DNA of 64,000 bases from Bacillus massiliigorillae (GTDB lineage Bacteria; Bacillota; Bacilli; Bacillales; DSM-1321), in NCBI RefSeq assembly GCF_000380245.2, contig NZ_HG428745.1, positions 146,607 to 210,606 of the forward strand, given 5' to 3'. Position numbers and translations under genes: made by a program. This document shows, piece by piece, positions 14,620 to 23,780 of the stretch. The notes below the pieces were generated by a model, which worked only from the letters and a program-made list of their open reading frames with translations, made no database searches and was not told the DNA's origin. Each line of letters begins with the position of its first letter. The first letter of the stretch is position 1.

Positions 14620-15923
14620 TATCGAACTTTCCTTTCGATTACCTCAACTAGTTGTTTCTTAACTGCTTCAATTGGAAGTTGGTTAACAACCGGTGCAAGG
14701 AATCCATGAATAATTAAACGTTCTGCTTCTTTCTTAGAGATACCGCGGCTCATAATATAGTAAAGCTGAACTGGATCAACACGACCAACCGATGCAGCGT
14801 GTCCTGCTGTAACATCATCTTCATCAATTAGAAGGATTGGGTTCGCGTCTCCACGAGCTTTTTCGCTAAGCATTAATACTCTTGATTCTTGTTCTGCATT
14901 TGATTTAGTTGCACCATGTTCAATTTTACCGATACCATTGAAAATTGATGATGCACTATCTTTCATAACACCGTGTTTCAGAATATAACCTTCTGAATAC
15001 TTACCGTGGTGAATAATACTTGTTGTGAAGTTTTGCTTTTGTTCTCCACGACCAACAACAACTGTTTTAGAGTCAGCAAATGATCCATCACCGATCAAGT
15101 TCGTAACGTTTTCTGAAACCGTATTACCATCGTTCATTAAACCAAGTGCCCATTCAATTCTTGCATTAGCACTAGCTACACCACGACGATTTACATATGT
15201 TACGTGATCTTTAGATAATGTATCTACCGCTCCATATACAACTTTCGAGTTATTTCCAGCGATTACTTCAGAAGCAATATTTACAACGCCAGAACCTTCT
15301 ACTGTTGAAATGTAGTTCTCAACGTACGTTACCATACTATTATCTTCAGCTACGATTAATACATGATTAAATAGTGATGCATCTTGTTGGTCAAGAACGT
15401 ATACAGCTTGAAGTGGTTCTTTCACCTCAACATTTTTTGGCACATAAATGAAGATACCACCGTTCATTAATGCTGCATGAAGAGCCGATAAACGATGCTC
15501 ATTAACTGTAATTCCTTTTGTCATAAAGAATTTTTCTACAAGTTCGCTGTGCTCACGAGCAGCAGTGAAAATATCTGTAAAAATAACACCTTGTTCTTTC
15601 AATGTTTCAGAAAGCTCAATATAAGCAGGTGTATTATTTCTTTGTACATAAAGATTGTTACTTGAATCTACATCTAATAGTGATTTTACTTCGCTTGGAA
15701 GTGCATCTACAGAAGCGTATACCTCACTTACTGTAGTGTGCTTAGGAAAATCTGTGAAATTCCATTTTTCTATTTTTGTTTTATCTGGCTTTGGTAATGG
15801 AAGAGTAGAAACAGCTTCAAAAGCTTTTTCTCTTAACTCCAATAACCAGCTAGGTTCATTATTTTGTTTTGAGAAAGATTGAATATCTTCTTTCCCAAGT
15901 GATAGTTTCATTTCAGTAGTCAT
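14619..15923 (-). CDS. sufD: Fe-S cluster assembly protein SufD
   Basis: This 434-aa SufD is the scaffold partner of SufB and SufC. The beta-helix region and the C-terminal DDVTAGHAASVGRVD and YYIMSRGISKKEAERL segments are typical. The ATG at 15923 follows AGGAGG by six bases; sixteen in-frame upstream codons are not used. It lies 16 bases after sufC. Confidence 0.96.
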   Translation of the reverse strand: MTTEMKLSLGKEDIQSFSKQNNEPSWLLELREKAFEAVSTLPLPKPDKTKIEKWNFTDFPKHTTVSEVYASVDALPSEVKSLLDVDSSNNLYVQRNNTPAYIELSETLKEQGVIFTDIFTAAREHSELVEKFFMTKGITVNEHRLSALHAALMNGGIFIYVPKNVEVKEPLQAVYVLDQQDASLFNHVLIVAEDNSMVTYVENYISTVEGSGVVNIASEVIAGNNSKVVYGAVDTLSKDHVTYVNRRGVASANARIEWALGLMNDGNTVSENVTNLIGDGSFADSKTVVVGRGEQKQNFTTSIIHHGKYSEGYILKHGVMKDSASSIFNGIGKIEHGATKSNAEQESRVLMLSEKARGDANPILLIDEDDVTAGHAASVGRVDPVQLYYIMSRGISKKEAERLIIHGFLAPVVNQLPIEAVKKQLVEVIERKVR

Positions 15924-15939
15924 TGAAATCCTCCTAACC

Positions 15940-16725
15940 TTACGCTTCTTGGCCTTCAGTTTCGTCTTCAATACCTAATTCTTGTTTAATCCAATCGTAA
16001 CCTTCTGCTTCAAGACGTTGCGCAAGCTCAGGGCCACCAGATTTCACGATACGACCTTGCATCATAACGTGTACGAAATCAGGAGTAATATAATTTAATA
16101 GACGTTGATAGTGAGTAATCATAATGCAACCAAAGTCTTCTCCACGCATTTCGTTAATACCTTTTGATACAACTTTTAATGCATCGATATCTAAACCAGA
16201 GTCAATTTCATCAAGAATTGCAATTTTTGGTTCAATCATCATTAATTGAAGAATTTCATTACGTTTCTTCTCTCCACCAGAGAAGCCTTCATTTAAATAA
16301 CGTTGTGCCATATCTGGATCCATTTCTAAGAATTCCATTTTAGAATCTAATTGACGGATGAACTTCATAATTGAAAGTTCATTTCCTTCTTCACGACGCG
16401 CATTAATCGCCGAACGTAAGAAGTCTGCATTTGTAACACCAGCAATTTCACTTGGATATTGCATAGCAAGGAATAGACCCGCTTGCGCGCGTTCATCTAC
16501 TTCCATTTCTAATACATCTTCATTATCTAATGTAATGCTACCACTTGTTACTTCATATTTAGGGTGTCCCATGATTGCAGAAGATAATGTTGATTTCCCT
16601 GTACCATTCGGTCCCATGATTGCGTGAATTTCTCCACCTTTAACTTCTAAATCCAAACCTTTGATAATTTCTTTATCCTCAATTGAAACATGTAAATCTT
16701 TGATCTTTAATGTAGAAGATGCCAT
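15940..16725 (-). CDS. sufC: SUF ATPase SufC
   Basis: This 261-aa ABC-type ATPase powers the SufBCD scaffold. Walker A is GPNGTGKST, the signature is GFSGGEKKR, and Walker B is KIAILDEIDSGLD. It has no membrane partner because SufC works in the cytosol. It is the first gene of the operon, with GGAGG upstream of the ATG. Confidence 0.97.
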   Translation of the reverse strand: MASSTLKIKDLHVSIEDKEIIKGLDLEVKGGEIHAIMGPNGTGKSTLSSAIMGHPKYEVTSGSITLDNEDVLEMEVDERAQAGLFLAMQYPSEIAGVTNADFLRSAINARREEGNELSIMKFIRQLDSKMEFLEMDPDMAQRYLNEGFSGGEKKRNEILQLMMIEPKIAILDEIDSGLDIDALKVVSKGINEMRGEDFGCIMITHYQRLLNYITPDFVHVMMQGRIVKSGGPELAQRLEAEGYDWIKQELGIEDETEGQEA

Positions 16726-16785
16726 ATATTTATACCTCCAACAATTTCTTGTGAACTTTTTGTATTTTTTGGTAAAATCATTCTC

Positions 16786-16833
16786 AATTTATTCTCATTA
16801 CAATATTATAACAAATGAAAAGTAGACGCAACT
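16786..16833 (-). promoter_or_regulatory. Candidate suf operon promoter with TGAGAAT repeats
   Basis: On the - strand a TATAAT (16810-16805) is followed by two direct TGAGAAT copies (about 16803-16786). The -35 is weak (TTGCGT at 15-base spacing, or AGTTGC at 17). The repeats faintly resemble half of a Fur-type box, but this is not strong enough to name a regulator. Confidence 0.45.
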
Positions 16834-16838
16834 AATAC

Positions 16839-16876
16839 ATTTTATTTTCCACTGTATATATAGTGGAAAATAAAAT
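16839..16876. repeat. Perfect 15-bp AT-rich inverted repeat
   Basis: ATTTTATTTTCCACT (16839-16853) pairs exactly with 16862-16876 around an eight-base spacer. It lies upstream of the suf promoter. It may be a bidirectional terminator remnant or an operator. Confidence 0.55.
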
Positions 16877-17556
16877 ATCAAAAAAATCCCTATTTAATAT
16901 GGGTTTTTCCTATACTATTTTGTCCATTTATTACATTTCCCTGTAAATAACGGTTTCTGTAACGTAAAGTACATTACAACTCACCTATAATTGATTGATA
17001 AAAACTGAGCAATCTTTTCAGTCGAAAAAGCCAGCGTTATAAACACTGACTTTCTTTACCTTATTTAAAAACACGACGACTGTATTCATTTACGATTTGA
17101 GACTCGAGTCTATAACTTTTTTCTCTGCGCTGTTCTACTTTTATTCTCACATCTAGATTACGGCTATACTCATTATAACCTACTCCATGCGAATGCTGCA
17201 AAGCCTTCTCCATATTCTCTGTCACGACCAAATCCAACTCATTTGAGTTAATAATGAACCAATCCCTTCATTTTTAGCTTCATTCAGCGAAGCCTTATTT
17301 CTATATTAGGTTACCATTCCTTTAGAGTCCTACTCAAATGCTATATAAACGAATATTCTTACTATAATTACAATGAACAAACATTTAAGAAACAATACTC
17401 TTTTTATTCATACAATAACTCTTGAATACTCCATTTAAGGGCTTGTTAGGTTAGAAAAGCCGACTTGGGACCTTTTTTTTGCTTCTTATTTTACCGCCAA
17501 TAGAAGAGGTTGTAGAGTTATATAACTCCAGAATCATATATTTAGAATCAAGCCCC
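16877..17556. other. Gene-poor spacer between suf and met operons
   Basis: About 680 bases separate sufC from metQ. Apart from the decayed reading frame at 17061-17267 I see no RNA gene, intact coding sequence or clear promoter. AT-rich tracts and short stops in all frames dominate. Confidence 0.5.
17061..17267 (-). pseudogene. Likely remnant of an unidentified gene
   Basis: A 68-codon frame without a ribosome site runs from just after a TGA (17268-17270) to TAA at 17061. Its composition is protein-like (DWFIINSNELDLVVTENMEK, then RREKSYRLESQIVNEYSRR) rather than random AT-rich sequence. No family is recognised. It could be the C terminus of a decayed gene. Confidence 0.35.
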
Positions 17557-17593
17557 AAAACAACAAAAGGTCTAGGCATCAAGCCTAGACCTT
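17557..17593 (-). terminator. Terminator of the metNPQ operon
   Basis: An 11-bp perfect stem (AAGGTCTAGGC/GCCTAGACCTT, five-base loop) is followed on the - strand by TTTGTTGTTTT. It starts seven bases past the metQ stop. Confidence 0.9.
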
Positions 17594-17599
17594 CAACAA

Positions 17600-18451
17600 T
17601 TATTCATTTACAGGAACAATTGCACCTTTATATTCTTTAGTAATGAAGTCTTGGATTTCTTTAGAATGTAAAACTTCCACTAAAGCTTTAATATTTTCTT
17701 TGTTTTCGTCACCTTTACGAACTGCAACGATGTTTACATACGGAGAATCTGATCCTTCAATTGCGATTGAATCCTTTAATGGATTTAAACCAGCATCAAT
17801 TGCGAAGTTTGAGTTAATTACAACGATATCTCCTTCACCATTATTGAATACTTGTGGTAATAATTCTGGTGAAATATCTGTTTTAAATTTAAGTTTTTTA
17901 GAGTTTTCAACAATATCTTTTTGTGTCGCTGCTGTTTTATCAATACCGTCTTTTAATTTAATTAAACCTTCTTTTTCAAGAAGAGATAATACACGACCAT
18001 GGTCAGCAACAGAACTACTCATGATTACTGTTGCACCTTCTGGTAAATCACTTAATTTTTTATATTTCTTAGAGTATACGCCGATTGGTTCAATGTGGAT
18101 GCCACCAGCATTTACAAAATCATAACCATTATCTTTAATTTGTTGTTCTAAATAAGGGATATGTTGGAAATAATTCGCATCAAGACTCTTTTCCTCTAAC
18201 GCTTTGTTTGGAATTACATAGTCATTATACTTTTGAATATCTAACTCAATCCCTTTTTTCTCTAAAAGCGGTTTTGCTTGTTCCAAAATTTCAGCATGAG
18301 GTACGTTAGAAGCACCTACTACTAATGTGTTCTTTTCTTCTTTCCCTTTAGCTTCGTCTCCTGACTTCTTGTCGTCAGAACTTGTTCCGCATGCAGTTAA
18401 AGCCAATAACAATGAAAGTGCTAGAACTAAAAATAAACTAATTTTCTTCAT
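17600..18451 (-). CDS. metQ: Methionine ABC transporter substrate-binding lipoprotein
   Basis: This 283-aa NlpA-family lipoprotein has a signal peptide with lipobox LTAC (Cys about 21) and a Ser/Lys/Asp linker, then the binding domain. It is membrane-anchored outside the cell and delivers methionine to MetP/MetN. The SAM riboswitch upstream of the operon supports methionine as substrate. Confidence 0.93.
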   Translation of the reverse strand: MKKISLFLVLALSLLLALTACGTSSDDKKSGDEAKGKEEKNTLVVGASNVPHAEILEQAKPLLEKKGIELDIQKYNDYVIPNKALEEKSLDANYFQHIPYLEQQIKDNGYDFVNAGGIHIEPIGVYSKKYKKLSDLPEGATVIMSSSVADHGRVLSLLEKEGLIKLKDGIDKTAATQKDIVENSKKLKFKTDISPELLPQVFNNGEGDIVVINSNFAIDAGLNPLKDSIAIEGSDSPYVNIVAVRKGDENKENIKALVEVLHSKEIQDFITKEYKGAIVPVNE

Positions 18452-18489
18452 TTACTATAACTCCCCTTTTCTTTATAGCTTAATTTGAT

Positions 18490-19158
18490 TTATCTTTTAT
18501 CAACTTTAGAAGTTGCAAAATCACCGATAAATTGAACTATGAATACAATAATTAAAATAATAATGGTAGCTACTAATGTAACGTCACTTTGTCCACGTTG
18601 GAACCCATCTAAGTAAGCAACATTTCCAAGACCACCAGCTCCGATTGCTCCCGCCATTGCTGTTGAACCAATTAAAGCAATCGTCGTAACAGTAATACCT
18701 GAAATAATAGCTGGCATTGACTCTGGAATTAATACTTTAAAAATAATTGTGCTTGTTTTGGCACCCATCGCTTTAGCTGCTTCAATAACCCCTTTATCGA
18801 TTTCACGTAATGCAATTTCAACCATACGAGCATAGAATGGTGCAGTCCCGATAATTAGTGCTGGCAATGCCGCCTTCGCTCCAATCATCGTTCCCATAAT
18901 CATCTTCGTAAATGGAATTAATAATACAATTAATATAATAAACGGAATACTACGGAATATGTTGACATATGCTCCAACAATCGTATATACAAACTTATTC
19001 TGCCATAGATTCCCTTTAGAAGTTAAAAATAATACTAGACCTAGCAGTACACCCAAAATAAAAACAGCAACCACAGAAACGCCTGTCATAAATAATGTTT
19101 CTTTTGTAGCTTCCCACATGGACTCCCAGTCTACATTAGGAAAGTATTGCTCAAGCAT
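18490..19158 (-). CDS. metP: Methionine ABC transporter permease
   Basis: This 222-aa membrane protein has about five transmembrane helices. The cytoplasmic EAA loop (EAAKAMGAKTSTIIFKVLIP) contacts the ATPase. It has the MetI/MetP length and overlaps metN by eight bases (ATGCTTGA). Confidence 0.94.
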   Translation of the reverse strand: MLEQYFPNVDWESMWEATKETLFMTGVSVVAVFILGVLLGLVLFLTSKGNLWQNKFVYTIVGAYVNIFRSIPFIILIVLLIPFTKMIMGTMIGAKAALPALIIGTAPFYARMVEIALREIDKGVIEAAKAMGAKTSTIIFKVLIPESMPAIISGITVTTIALIGSTAMAGAIGAGGLGNVAYLDGFQRGQSDVTLVATIIILIIVFIVQFIGDFATSKVDKR

Positions 19159-20179
19159 TTGTGATCACCTCCACGCCTACTCTTCGTTGATTTAAGAAAT
19201 CAATTGCTTGACTTAATTCAGAATCATTTCCATCAATGTGTAAAAATAATGTCCCATATGAACCTTTTTGCGTTTGTTGTATTTTCCCCTGGATAATATT
19301 GATATCAAATTGGAAATGACGAATAAGTTCATTTACAACAGGTTTCTCCGCATCATCACCAACAAATGTCAGCTTAACAACATGACCTGTCTGATATTTC
19401 TGTAATAAGTTATCAATAGCCTCTGTTGTTTCTTCAGGATCAGTCAATTGCTGAACGAAACGTTTCGTAATATCTTGTTGAGGATTTTGGAACACCTCTA
19501 ACACATCCCCAATTTCTACAACTCGGCCTTTTTCCATTACAGCTACACGATGACATATTTTCTGAATAACATGCATTTCATGCGTAATTAAAACAATTGT
19601 TAAATTTAGCTTCTTATTAATATCCACTAATAAATCTAAGATACTATCTGTCGTTTGGGGATCAAGCGCTGAAGTTGCCTCGTCACAAAGCAGAACTTTA
19701 GGATTGTTAGCCAGTGCTCTAGCAATACCTACACGTTGCTTTTGACCACCACTCAACTGAGAAGGATATGCATCTCCACGTCCTTCTAAGCCAACAAGTG
19801 CAATCAATTCATCTACACGTTTTAAACGTTGCTGCTTAGATACACCTGCAATTTCTAATGGAAAAGCGATATTTTCTCTTACCGTCCTTGACCATAATAG
19901 ATTGAAATGTTGAAAAATCATTCCAATTTCATGGCGTGCTGCTCGAAGCTTAGCACCTTTAATCGCAGACACTTCTTGATCACCTACAACAATTGTTCCT
20001 TCAGTTGGAACTTCCAGACCGTTTAACATACGAATCAATGTACTTTTTCCGGCACCACTATAGCCAATAACACCGAAAATTTCACCAGTATCAATATCAA
20101 TTGAGACATTATCGACAGCTTTTAGTTTATCTTTTAGCCCTTGAGAGAAGAGCTTCGTAACTTTACTAATTTTTATCAT
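19151..20179 (-). CDS. metN: Methionine ABC transporter ATP-binding protein
   Basis: This 342-aa ATPase has Walker A GYSGAGKST, signature LSGGQKQR, Walker B VLLCDEATSALDP and the C-terminal NIL domain (about 255-342) that binds methionine and inhibits transport when it is plentiful. The ATG at 20179 follows AGAGGTG by seven bases; an in-frame TTG at 20185 is less likely. It is the first gene after the SAM riboswitch. Confidence 0.95.
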   Translation of the reverse strand: MIKISKVTKLFSQGLKDKLKAVDNVSIDIDTGEIFGVIGYSGAGKSTLIRMLNGLEVPTEGTIVVGDQEVSAIKGAKLRAARHEIGMIFQHFNLLWSRTVRENIAFPLEIAGVSKQQRLKRVDELIALVGLEGRGDAYPSQLSGGQKQRVGIARALANNPKVLLCDEATSALDPQTTDSILDLLVDINKKLNLTIVLITHEMHVIQKICHRVAVMEKGRVVEIGDVLEVFQNPQQDITKRFVQQLTDPEETTEAIDNLLQKYQTGHVVKLTFVGDDAEKPVVNELIRHFQFDINIIQGKIQQTQKGSYGTLFLHIDGNDSELSQAIDFLNQRRVGVEVITNA

Positions 20180-20242
20180 GATCAATCACCTCTTTGTCCA
20201 GAAATAAAGACAAATATTTATTTACTAGATTATATCTTAAAA

Positions 20243-20416
20243 CAACAAAAACCTTTCTGCTTAAAATGAGCAGAAAGGCATAATGATTTAAGGAACCTTC
20301 CTCTCATCTGTCAAAGTACGATACATACTTTGTGTGAATTGGCACCATTTCAAAAGTTAATTTGACGGTTGCCGGGCTTCAACGGGCACATCCCTCCACC
20401 ACTCTTGATAAGAGCT
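20243..20416 (-). ncRNA. SAM-I (S-box) riboswitch of metNPQ
   Basis: On the - strand the leader shows the S-box elements in order: CTTATCAAGAG, GGTGGAGGGA, GAAGCCCGGCAACC, GGTGCCAATTC and AGATGAGAGGAAGG. An intrinsic terminator (CCTTTCTGCTC... GAGCAGAAAGG-type stem, then T-rich) ends at about 20,243. SAM binding should stop transcription before metN. Confidence 0.97.
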
Positions 20417-20511
20417 TAAGCGCAATATTTAATTAACATTCACAAATAAATATTTTAGTAAAGTGATTTTATCATTAAAAAGACGATACTGTCAATTGAA
20501 TTCTGAAAATA

Positions 20512-20541
20512 AAACTCTTTATCTTACTATAGAGATAAAGT
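20512..20541 (-). terminator. Terminator after the O-acetylhomoserine sulfhydrylase gene
   Basis: ACTTTATCT and AGATAAAGA form an imperfect stem followed on the - strand by TTTTATTTT, directly after the stop codon at 20543. Confidence 0.6.
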
Positions 20542-20542
20542 G

Positions 20543-21862
20543 TTAAACTGATGTAGATTGCAGTGATGTAACACCTGTTGCAATTTCAATAGCATTCTCT
20601 AAATCAGCAATAATATCATCAATATGCTCGATACCAATTGATAAACGTACTAAATCCTCTGTTACACCTGATAATACTAACTCTTCAGCTGTAAGCTGCT
20701 GATGAGTTGTGCTTGCAGGATGAATAATTAAGCTCTTAGCATCCCCAACATTTGCAACGTGACTCCAAAGCTTAACGTTGTTAATTAACTTCGCACCGGC
20801 TTCTCTTCCACCTTCGATACCAAAAACAACTACTGCACCTGCACCTTTCGGTAAATACTTCTCAGCAAGAGCATGGTCTTTATGATCTTTGTCTCCTGGA
20901 TATAGAACCCATTTAACCGCTGGATGTGCTTTTAAATACTCAACTACTTGCTTAGTATTCGAAATGTGTTCCTTCATTCTTACATGTAATGTTTCCAATC
21001 CTAAGCTAAATTGGTAAGCACTGAATGAGCTTAGTGCTGGCCCTAGGTCACGAAGTAATTGTACACGTGCTTTAATGATGAAAGCAGCAGCTCCAATTGC
21101 TTCACTATAAACTAAATTATTATAGCTAGGATCTGGTGTCGTAAATCCAGGGAATTTTGGTGAATTCCAATCGAATTTACCAGCATCAACAATGATTCCA
21201 CCTAGTGTTGTGCCATTTCCTAAAAGCCATTTAGTAGCTGAATGGACAACAATATCCGCACCATGCTCTATTGGCTTGCATAGATACGGCGTAGCAAATG
21301 TATTATCAATAATTAAAGGAATACCGTTTTCATGAGCAATAGCGGCTACCTTTTCAATATCTAGTACAACTAAACTTGGATTACCAATTGTTTCAGCAAA
21401 CACAGCTTTTGTGTTCTCATTAATAGCTGCACGGAAGTTCTCTGGATCTTCTGGATTTACTAGATGTACCTTAATTCCGTACTTCGGTAATGTATTGGCA
21501 AATAAATTAAATGTTCCACCATAAAGCGTTGAAGCTGCAACGATTTCATCTCCAGCGCCTGCGATATTAAGAATAGCTAATGTAATAGCTGCCATACCAC
21601 TTGCTGCTGCAAGAGCTCCTATACCACCTTCAAGTAGTGCTACTCGCTCTTCAAACACAGAAGCAGTCGGATTATGCAAACGAGAATAAATATAACCGTT
21701 TTCCTTCAAGCCAAAAAGATTCGCTGCATGGTCCGTATCTTTAAATACATATGCATTACTTTGATAAATCGGTGTTGAACGTGCACCCGTTACAGGGTCT
21801 ACTTGAATTCCCCCATGAATACTTAATGTTTCAAAACGATAGTTTTTTTCATTATTGCTCAT
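20543..21862 (-). CDS. metY: O-acetylhomoserine aminocarboxypropyltransferase (sulfhydrylase)
   Basis: This 439-aa PLP enzyme of the Cys/Met metabolism family joins sulfide to O-acetylhomoserine to give homocysteine. The PLP lysine is in HSATKWLLGNGTT, and YSRLHNPTASVFE and YGGTFNLFA are typical. The long MetY-type C-terminal half is present. The start is the ATG at 21862 behind GGGAG. The same frame is open further upstream only because it runs into a dispersed repeat. The second SAM riboswitch controls it. Confidence 0.92.
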   Translation of the reverse strand: MSNNEKNYRFETLSIHGGIQVDPVTGARSTPIYQSNAYVFKDTDHAANLFGLKENGYIYSRLHNPTASVFEERVALLEGGIGALAAASGMAAITLAILNIAGAGDEIVAASTLYGGTFNLFANTLPKYGIKVHLVNPEDPENFRAAINENTKAVFAETIGNPSLVVLDIEKVAAIAHENGIPLIIDNTFATPYLCKPIEHGADIVVHSATKWLLGNGTTLGGIIVDAGKFDWNSPKFPGFTTPDPSYNNLVYSEAIGAAAFIIKARVQLLRDLGPALSSFSAYQFSLGLETLHVRMKEHISNTKQVVEYLKAHPAVKWVLYPGDKDHKDHALAEKYLPKGAGAVVVFGIEGGREAGAKLINNVKLWSHVANVGDAKSLIIHPASTTHQQLTAEELVLSGVTEDLVRLSIGIEHIDDIIADLENAIEIATGVTSLQSTSV

Positions 21863-21900
21863 TTCTTCCACTCCCATATTATTTCTTTTATTCCTAAATC

Positions 21901-22049
21901 CAAAAAGCGTAAACGCCCGCTTAGTTCCGTAAGGACTGGAGCCATCCAACTGAGATAAAGGAAACACGAAAAGCCGTTAGGCGTTTCGATGTTGACTTAT
22001 CGTAGGGCGGATGGCGAAGTCATCTAGGAACTGGGCGTTGAAGCTAGAT
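21901..22049. repeat. Dispersed intergenic repeat, copy A, in the metY leader
   Basis: The copy begins AAAAGCGTAAACGCCCGC and ends TGGGCGTTGAAGCTAGAT. It matches copy B at 23,499-23,779 over both ends and much of the middle. It lies exactly between the riboswitch terminator and the metY ribosome site. It resembles the GCGC-ended repeats scattered through Bacillus genomes. Confidence 0.8.
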
Positions 22050-22050
22050 T

Positions 22051-22198
22051 AAAAAAAGCTCCTTCGATAAGAAGAAGCTTTATAGCCATATCTTCTTATC
22101 TTCACAGAGCATTGCTACTCTGCTGGATTTAGCACCGTGTAACTCATACCGGTTGCTGGGCTTCACAGGGCCAATCCCTCCACCTCTCTTGATAAGGT
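22051..22198 (-). ncRNA. SAM-I (S-box) riboswitch of metY
   Basis: Leader elements on the - strand are CTTATCAAGAG, GGTGGAGGGA, GAAGCCCAGCAACC, GGTGCTAAATCC and GATAAGAAG, followed by a stem (AAGCTTCTTC/GAAGGAGCTT) and seven Ts ending at 22,051. The lower part matches the S-box well. Position and terminator indicate SAM-dependent attenuation. Confidence 0.94.
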
Positions 22199-22295
22199 TA
22201 TTTTATTTTAATACCAAGTAATTCCATAAACTTTAATTGAATATATCATCTTTCGAAAATTCAGTCAACTTATTTTAACAAAAATTCTTACTTTT

Positions 22296-22634
22296 TCACA
22301 CTATTTGTTGCGAACGACTTAATAAAAAAATAGCTTCAATCAATAAAACTTGCCGATAATTACCCTGCACCTGAATTTTATTAAGCTTTTGTAATTGGCG
22401 GATTGAAGCTTCGCCACGAATAATTTCTTGAATCGATTCTTTTGACCCGAACAAGTGAATACGATATCTTCCTTTATCTGAATAATTCGTGTGTAATTCA
22501 GAAGTAGATAAAAACAAATGCCACTTTTCTTCTTCAGTAGAAAAAACAACCATCGTATGAGCCTTCTTTAGTAATACTCGTAGTTGCTCTCTATCTTCTA
22601 AATTCACTAACATCGATTGTAAAATACTCTCCAC
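22296..22634 (-). CDS. yusD: YusD-like sterol-carrier-type protein
   Basis: This protein of about 112 aa occupies the place of B. subtilis yusD. The core (LHTNYSDKGRYRIHLFGSKESIQEII) fits the small SCP2-like family assigned to YusD. Function is unknown. The start is uncertain: the GTG at 22634 lies nine bases after AAGGGAG and gives the expected length. An in-frame ATG at 22658 has no ribosome site. Synteny with yusE and yusF supports the name. Confidence 0.65.
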   Translation of the reverse strand: MESILQSMLVNLEDREQLRVLLKKAHTMVVFSTEEEKWHLFLSTSELHTNYSDKGRYRIHLFGSKESIQEIIRGEASIRQLQKLNKIQVQGNYRQVLLIEAIFLLSRSQQIV

Positions 22635-22738
22635 ATCCGCCAACTCCCTTTTCTTCATCTTAAGATATAGAGATACCACAGATGTGAGAGTATTTCCTTT
22701 ATTATTTGCTCGACAAGTTTCTTCGACGTTGTCGATAA

Positions 22739-23050
22739 TTATTGTTCCATATCTCTAAAGAGTTCTAATAAATACGGTACAGAATGAAAAGCATATATTT
22801 TCTCATGTAACTTACCTTCTCTAAATAGTAACAAACAAGGTACACTTTCCACTTGATATTGCTCTGCTAAACCACGGATATAATTCACATCACTTTTACC
22901 TAATTCAACAGTTGGCACAATCTCCTTCACAACTGCTAACATCTTTGAAGCCACTTGACATGTACCACAAATAGGAGTGTATAAATACAAGCAAAACGAA
23001 TTACCTGCTCTTATTTTATTTGTTATTTCTTCCCCATTCCACTCATTCAT
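22739..23050 (-). CDS. yusE: Thioredoxin-like protein YusE
   Basis: The 103-aa thioredoxin fold has a CGTC active site (YTPICGTCQVA, about residues 29-32) and a cis-proline segment (ESVPCLLLF). It has no signal peptide, so it is a cytosolic thiol-disulfide protein. It lies ten bases after yusF. The gcv-linked neighbourhood is conserved in Bacillus; its client is unknown. Confidence 0.8.
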   Translation of the reverse strand: MNEWNGEEITNKIRAGNSFCLYLYTPICGTCQVASKMLAVVKEIVPTVELGKSDVNYIRGLAEQYQVESVPCLLLFREGKLHEKIYAFHSVPYLLELFRDMEQ

Positions 23051-23060
23051 GCTACTTCAT

Positions 23061-23417
23061 TCATCCTTTATTTAGATATTGTGTATGTACTGCAAAATTT
23101 GCGCTTAACAAGACCGTTGCAACATGATTATTAGGAGCAGACGCAACCTCTCTATATGCTTTATCAATGTACAAATGCTTTGCCTGTGGCATTTCACGTT
23201 TAAATTGCTTACGAAGTTTTTCGCCTGACTCGTCTTGATCAACCATAATATATACTTCTTTATCGTATAATTCATCTACGAACATATCCATCTTCTGAAA
23301 AGAGATGGTTCCATTCGTACAAAGTATCTCTACATCCTCTTTCAATACCTTTTGTACTTTTTTCTTGTCAGATGTACCTTCGACAATAATCACTTTTTCA
23401 ATTTGAAAATCTTCCAT
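23061..23417 (-). CDS. yusF: Toprim-domain protein YusF
   Basis: This 118-aa protein is a stand-alone Toprim domain like that of DnaG and RNase M5. The acidic motif is VIIVEGTSDKKKV (Glu about 14) and the second is YIMVDQDESGEKLR (DxD). It probably acts on nucleic acid, but no substrate is known. The ATG at 23417 follows AAAGGTG by six bases. Confidence 0.85.
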   Translation of the reverse strand: MEDFQIEKVIIVEGTSDKKKVQKVLKEDVEILCTNGTISFQKMDMFVDELYDKEVYIMVDQDESGEKLRKQFKREMPQAKHLYIDKAYREVASAPNNHVATVLLSANFAVHTQYLNKG

Positions 23418-23498
23418 ACATATCACCTTTTACAAATGGTCTCATTAAAACTAACATAACCTATTTTTGGTTTAATATCTATTAATAATGTTTAAATT

Positions 23499-23779
23499 AA
23501 GAAAAGCGCAAACGCCCTGCTTAGCTCCGTATGTGCTGGAGCCCTCCAACTGAAATAAAGGAAAAACCGAAATGTGGAGAACGCACGTTTATCGGTGACA
23601 AGCATAAGGCAAGCTGGATAGAAGGTTGCTTTTAACCTTCTGGACTGATTGACTTATGACCTCGAGCCGATGGCGTTCGGAACTAGACAACACGAAGAGA
23701 CGCTAGGCGATTCGATGTTGACTTATCGTAGGGAGAGGATGGCGAAGCACACTAGGAGCTGGGCGCTGGAGCTAGACAA
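23499..23779. repeat. Dispersed intergenic repeat, copy B (composite)
   Basis: It has the same ends as copy A (AAGAAAAGCGCAAACGCCC at the left, GGGCGCTGGAGCTAGAC at the right). An extra internal segment contains a second TTGACTTATGACCTCGAGC unit and an AACTAGAC end, as if two copies were fused. It fills the gap between yusF and gcvH where B. subtilis has yusG. Confidence 0.8.
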
Positions 23780-23780
23780 T

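Noticed and set aside
16786..16803. Fur box before sufC
   Set aside because: The TGAGAAT repeats match only part of the 7-1-7 Fur pattern and are direct rather than inverted, so Fur control is not claimed.
17643..18125. 160-codon + strand frame opposite metQ
   Set aside because: Antisense to an intact lipoprotein gene and lacking a ribosome binding site.
21863..21967. N-terminal extension of the O-acetylhomoserine sulfhydrylase
   Set aside because: The extra 35 residues are encoded mainly by the dispersed repeat; a proper ribosome site precedes the downstream ATG.
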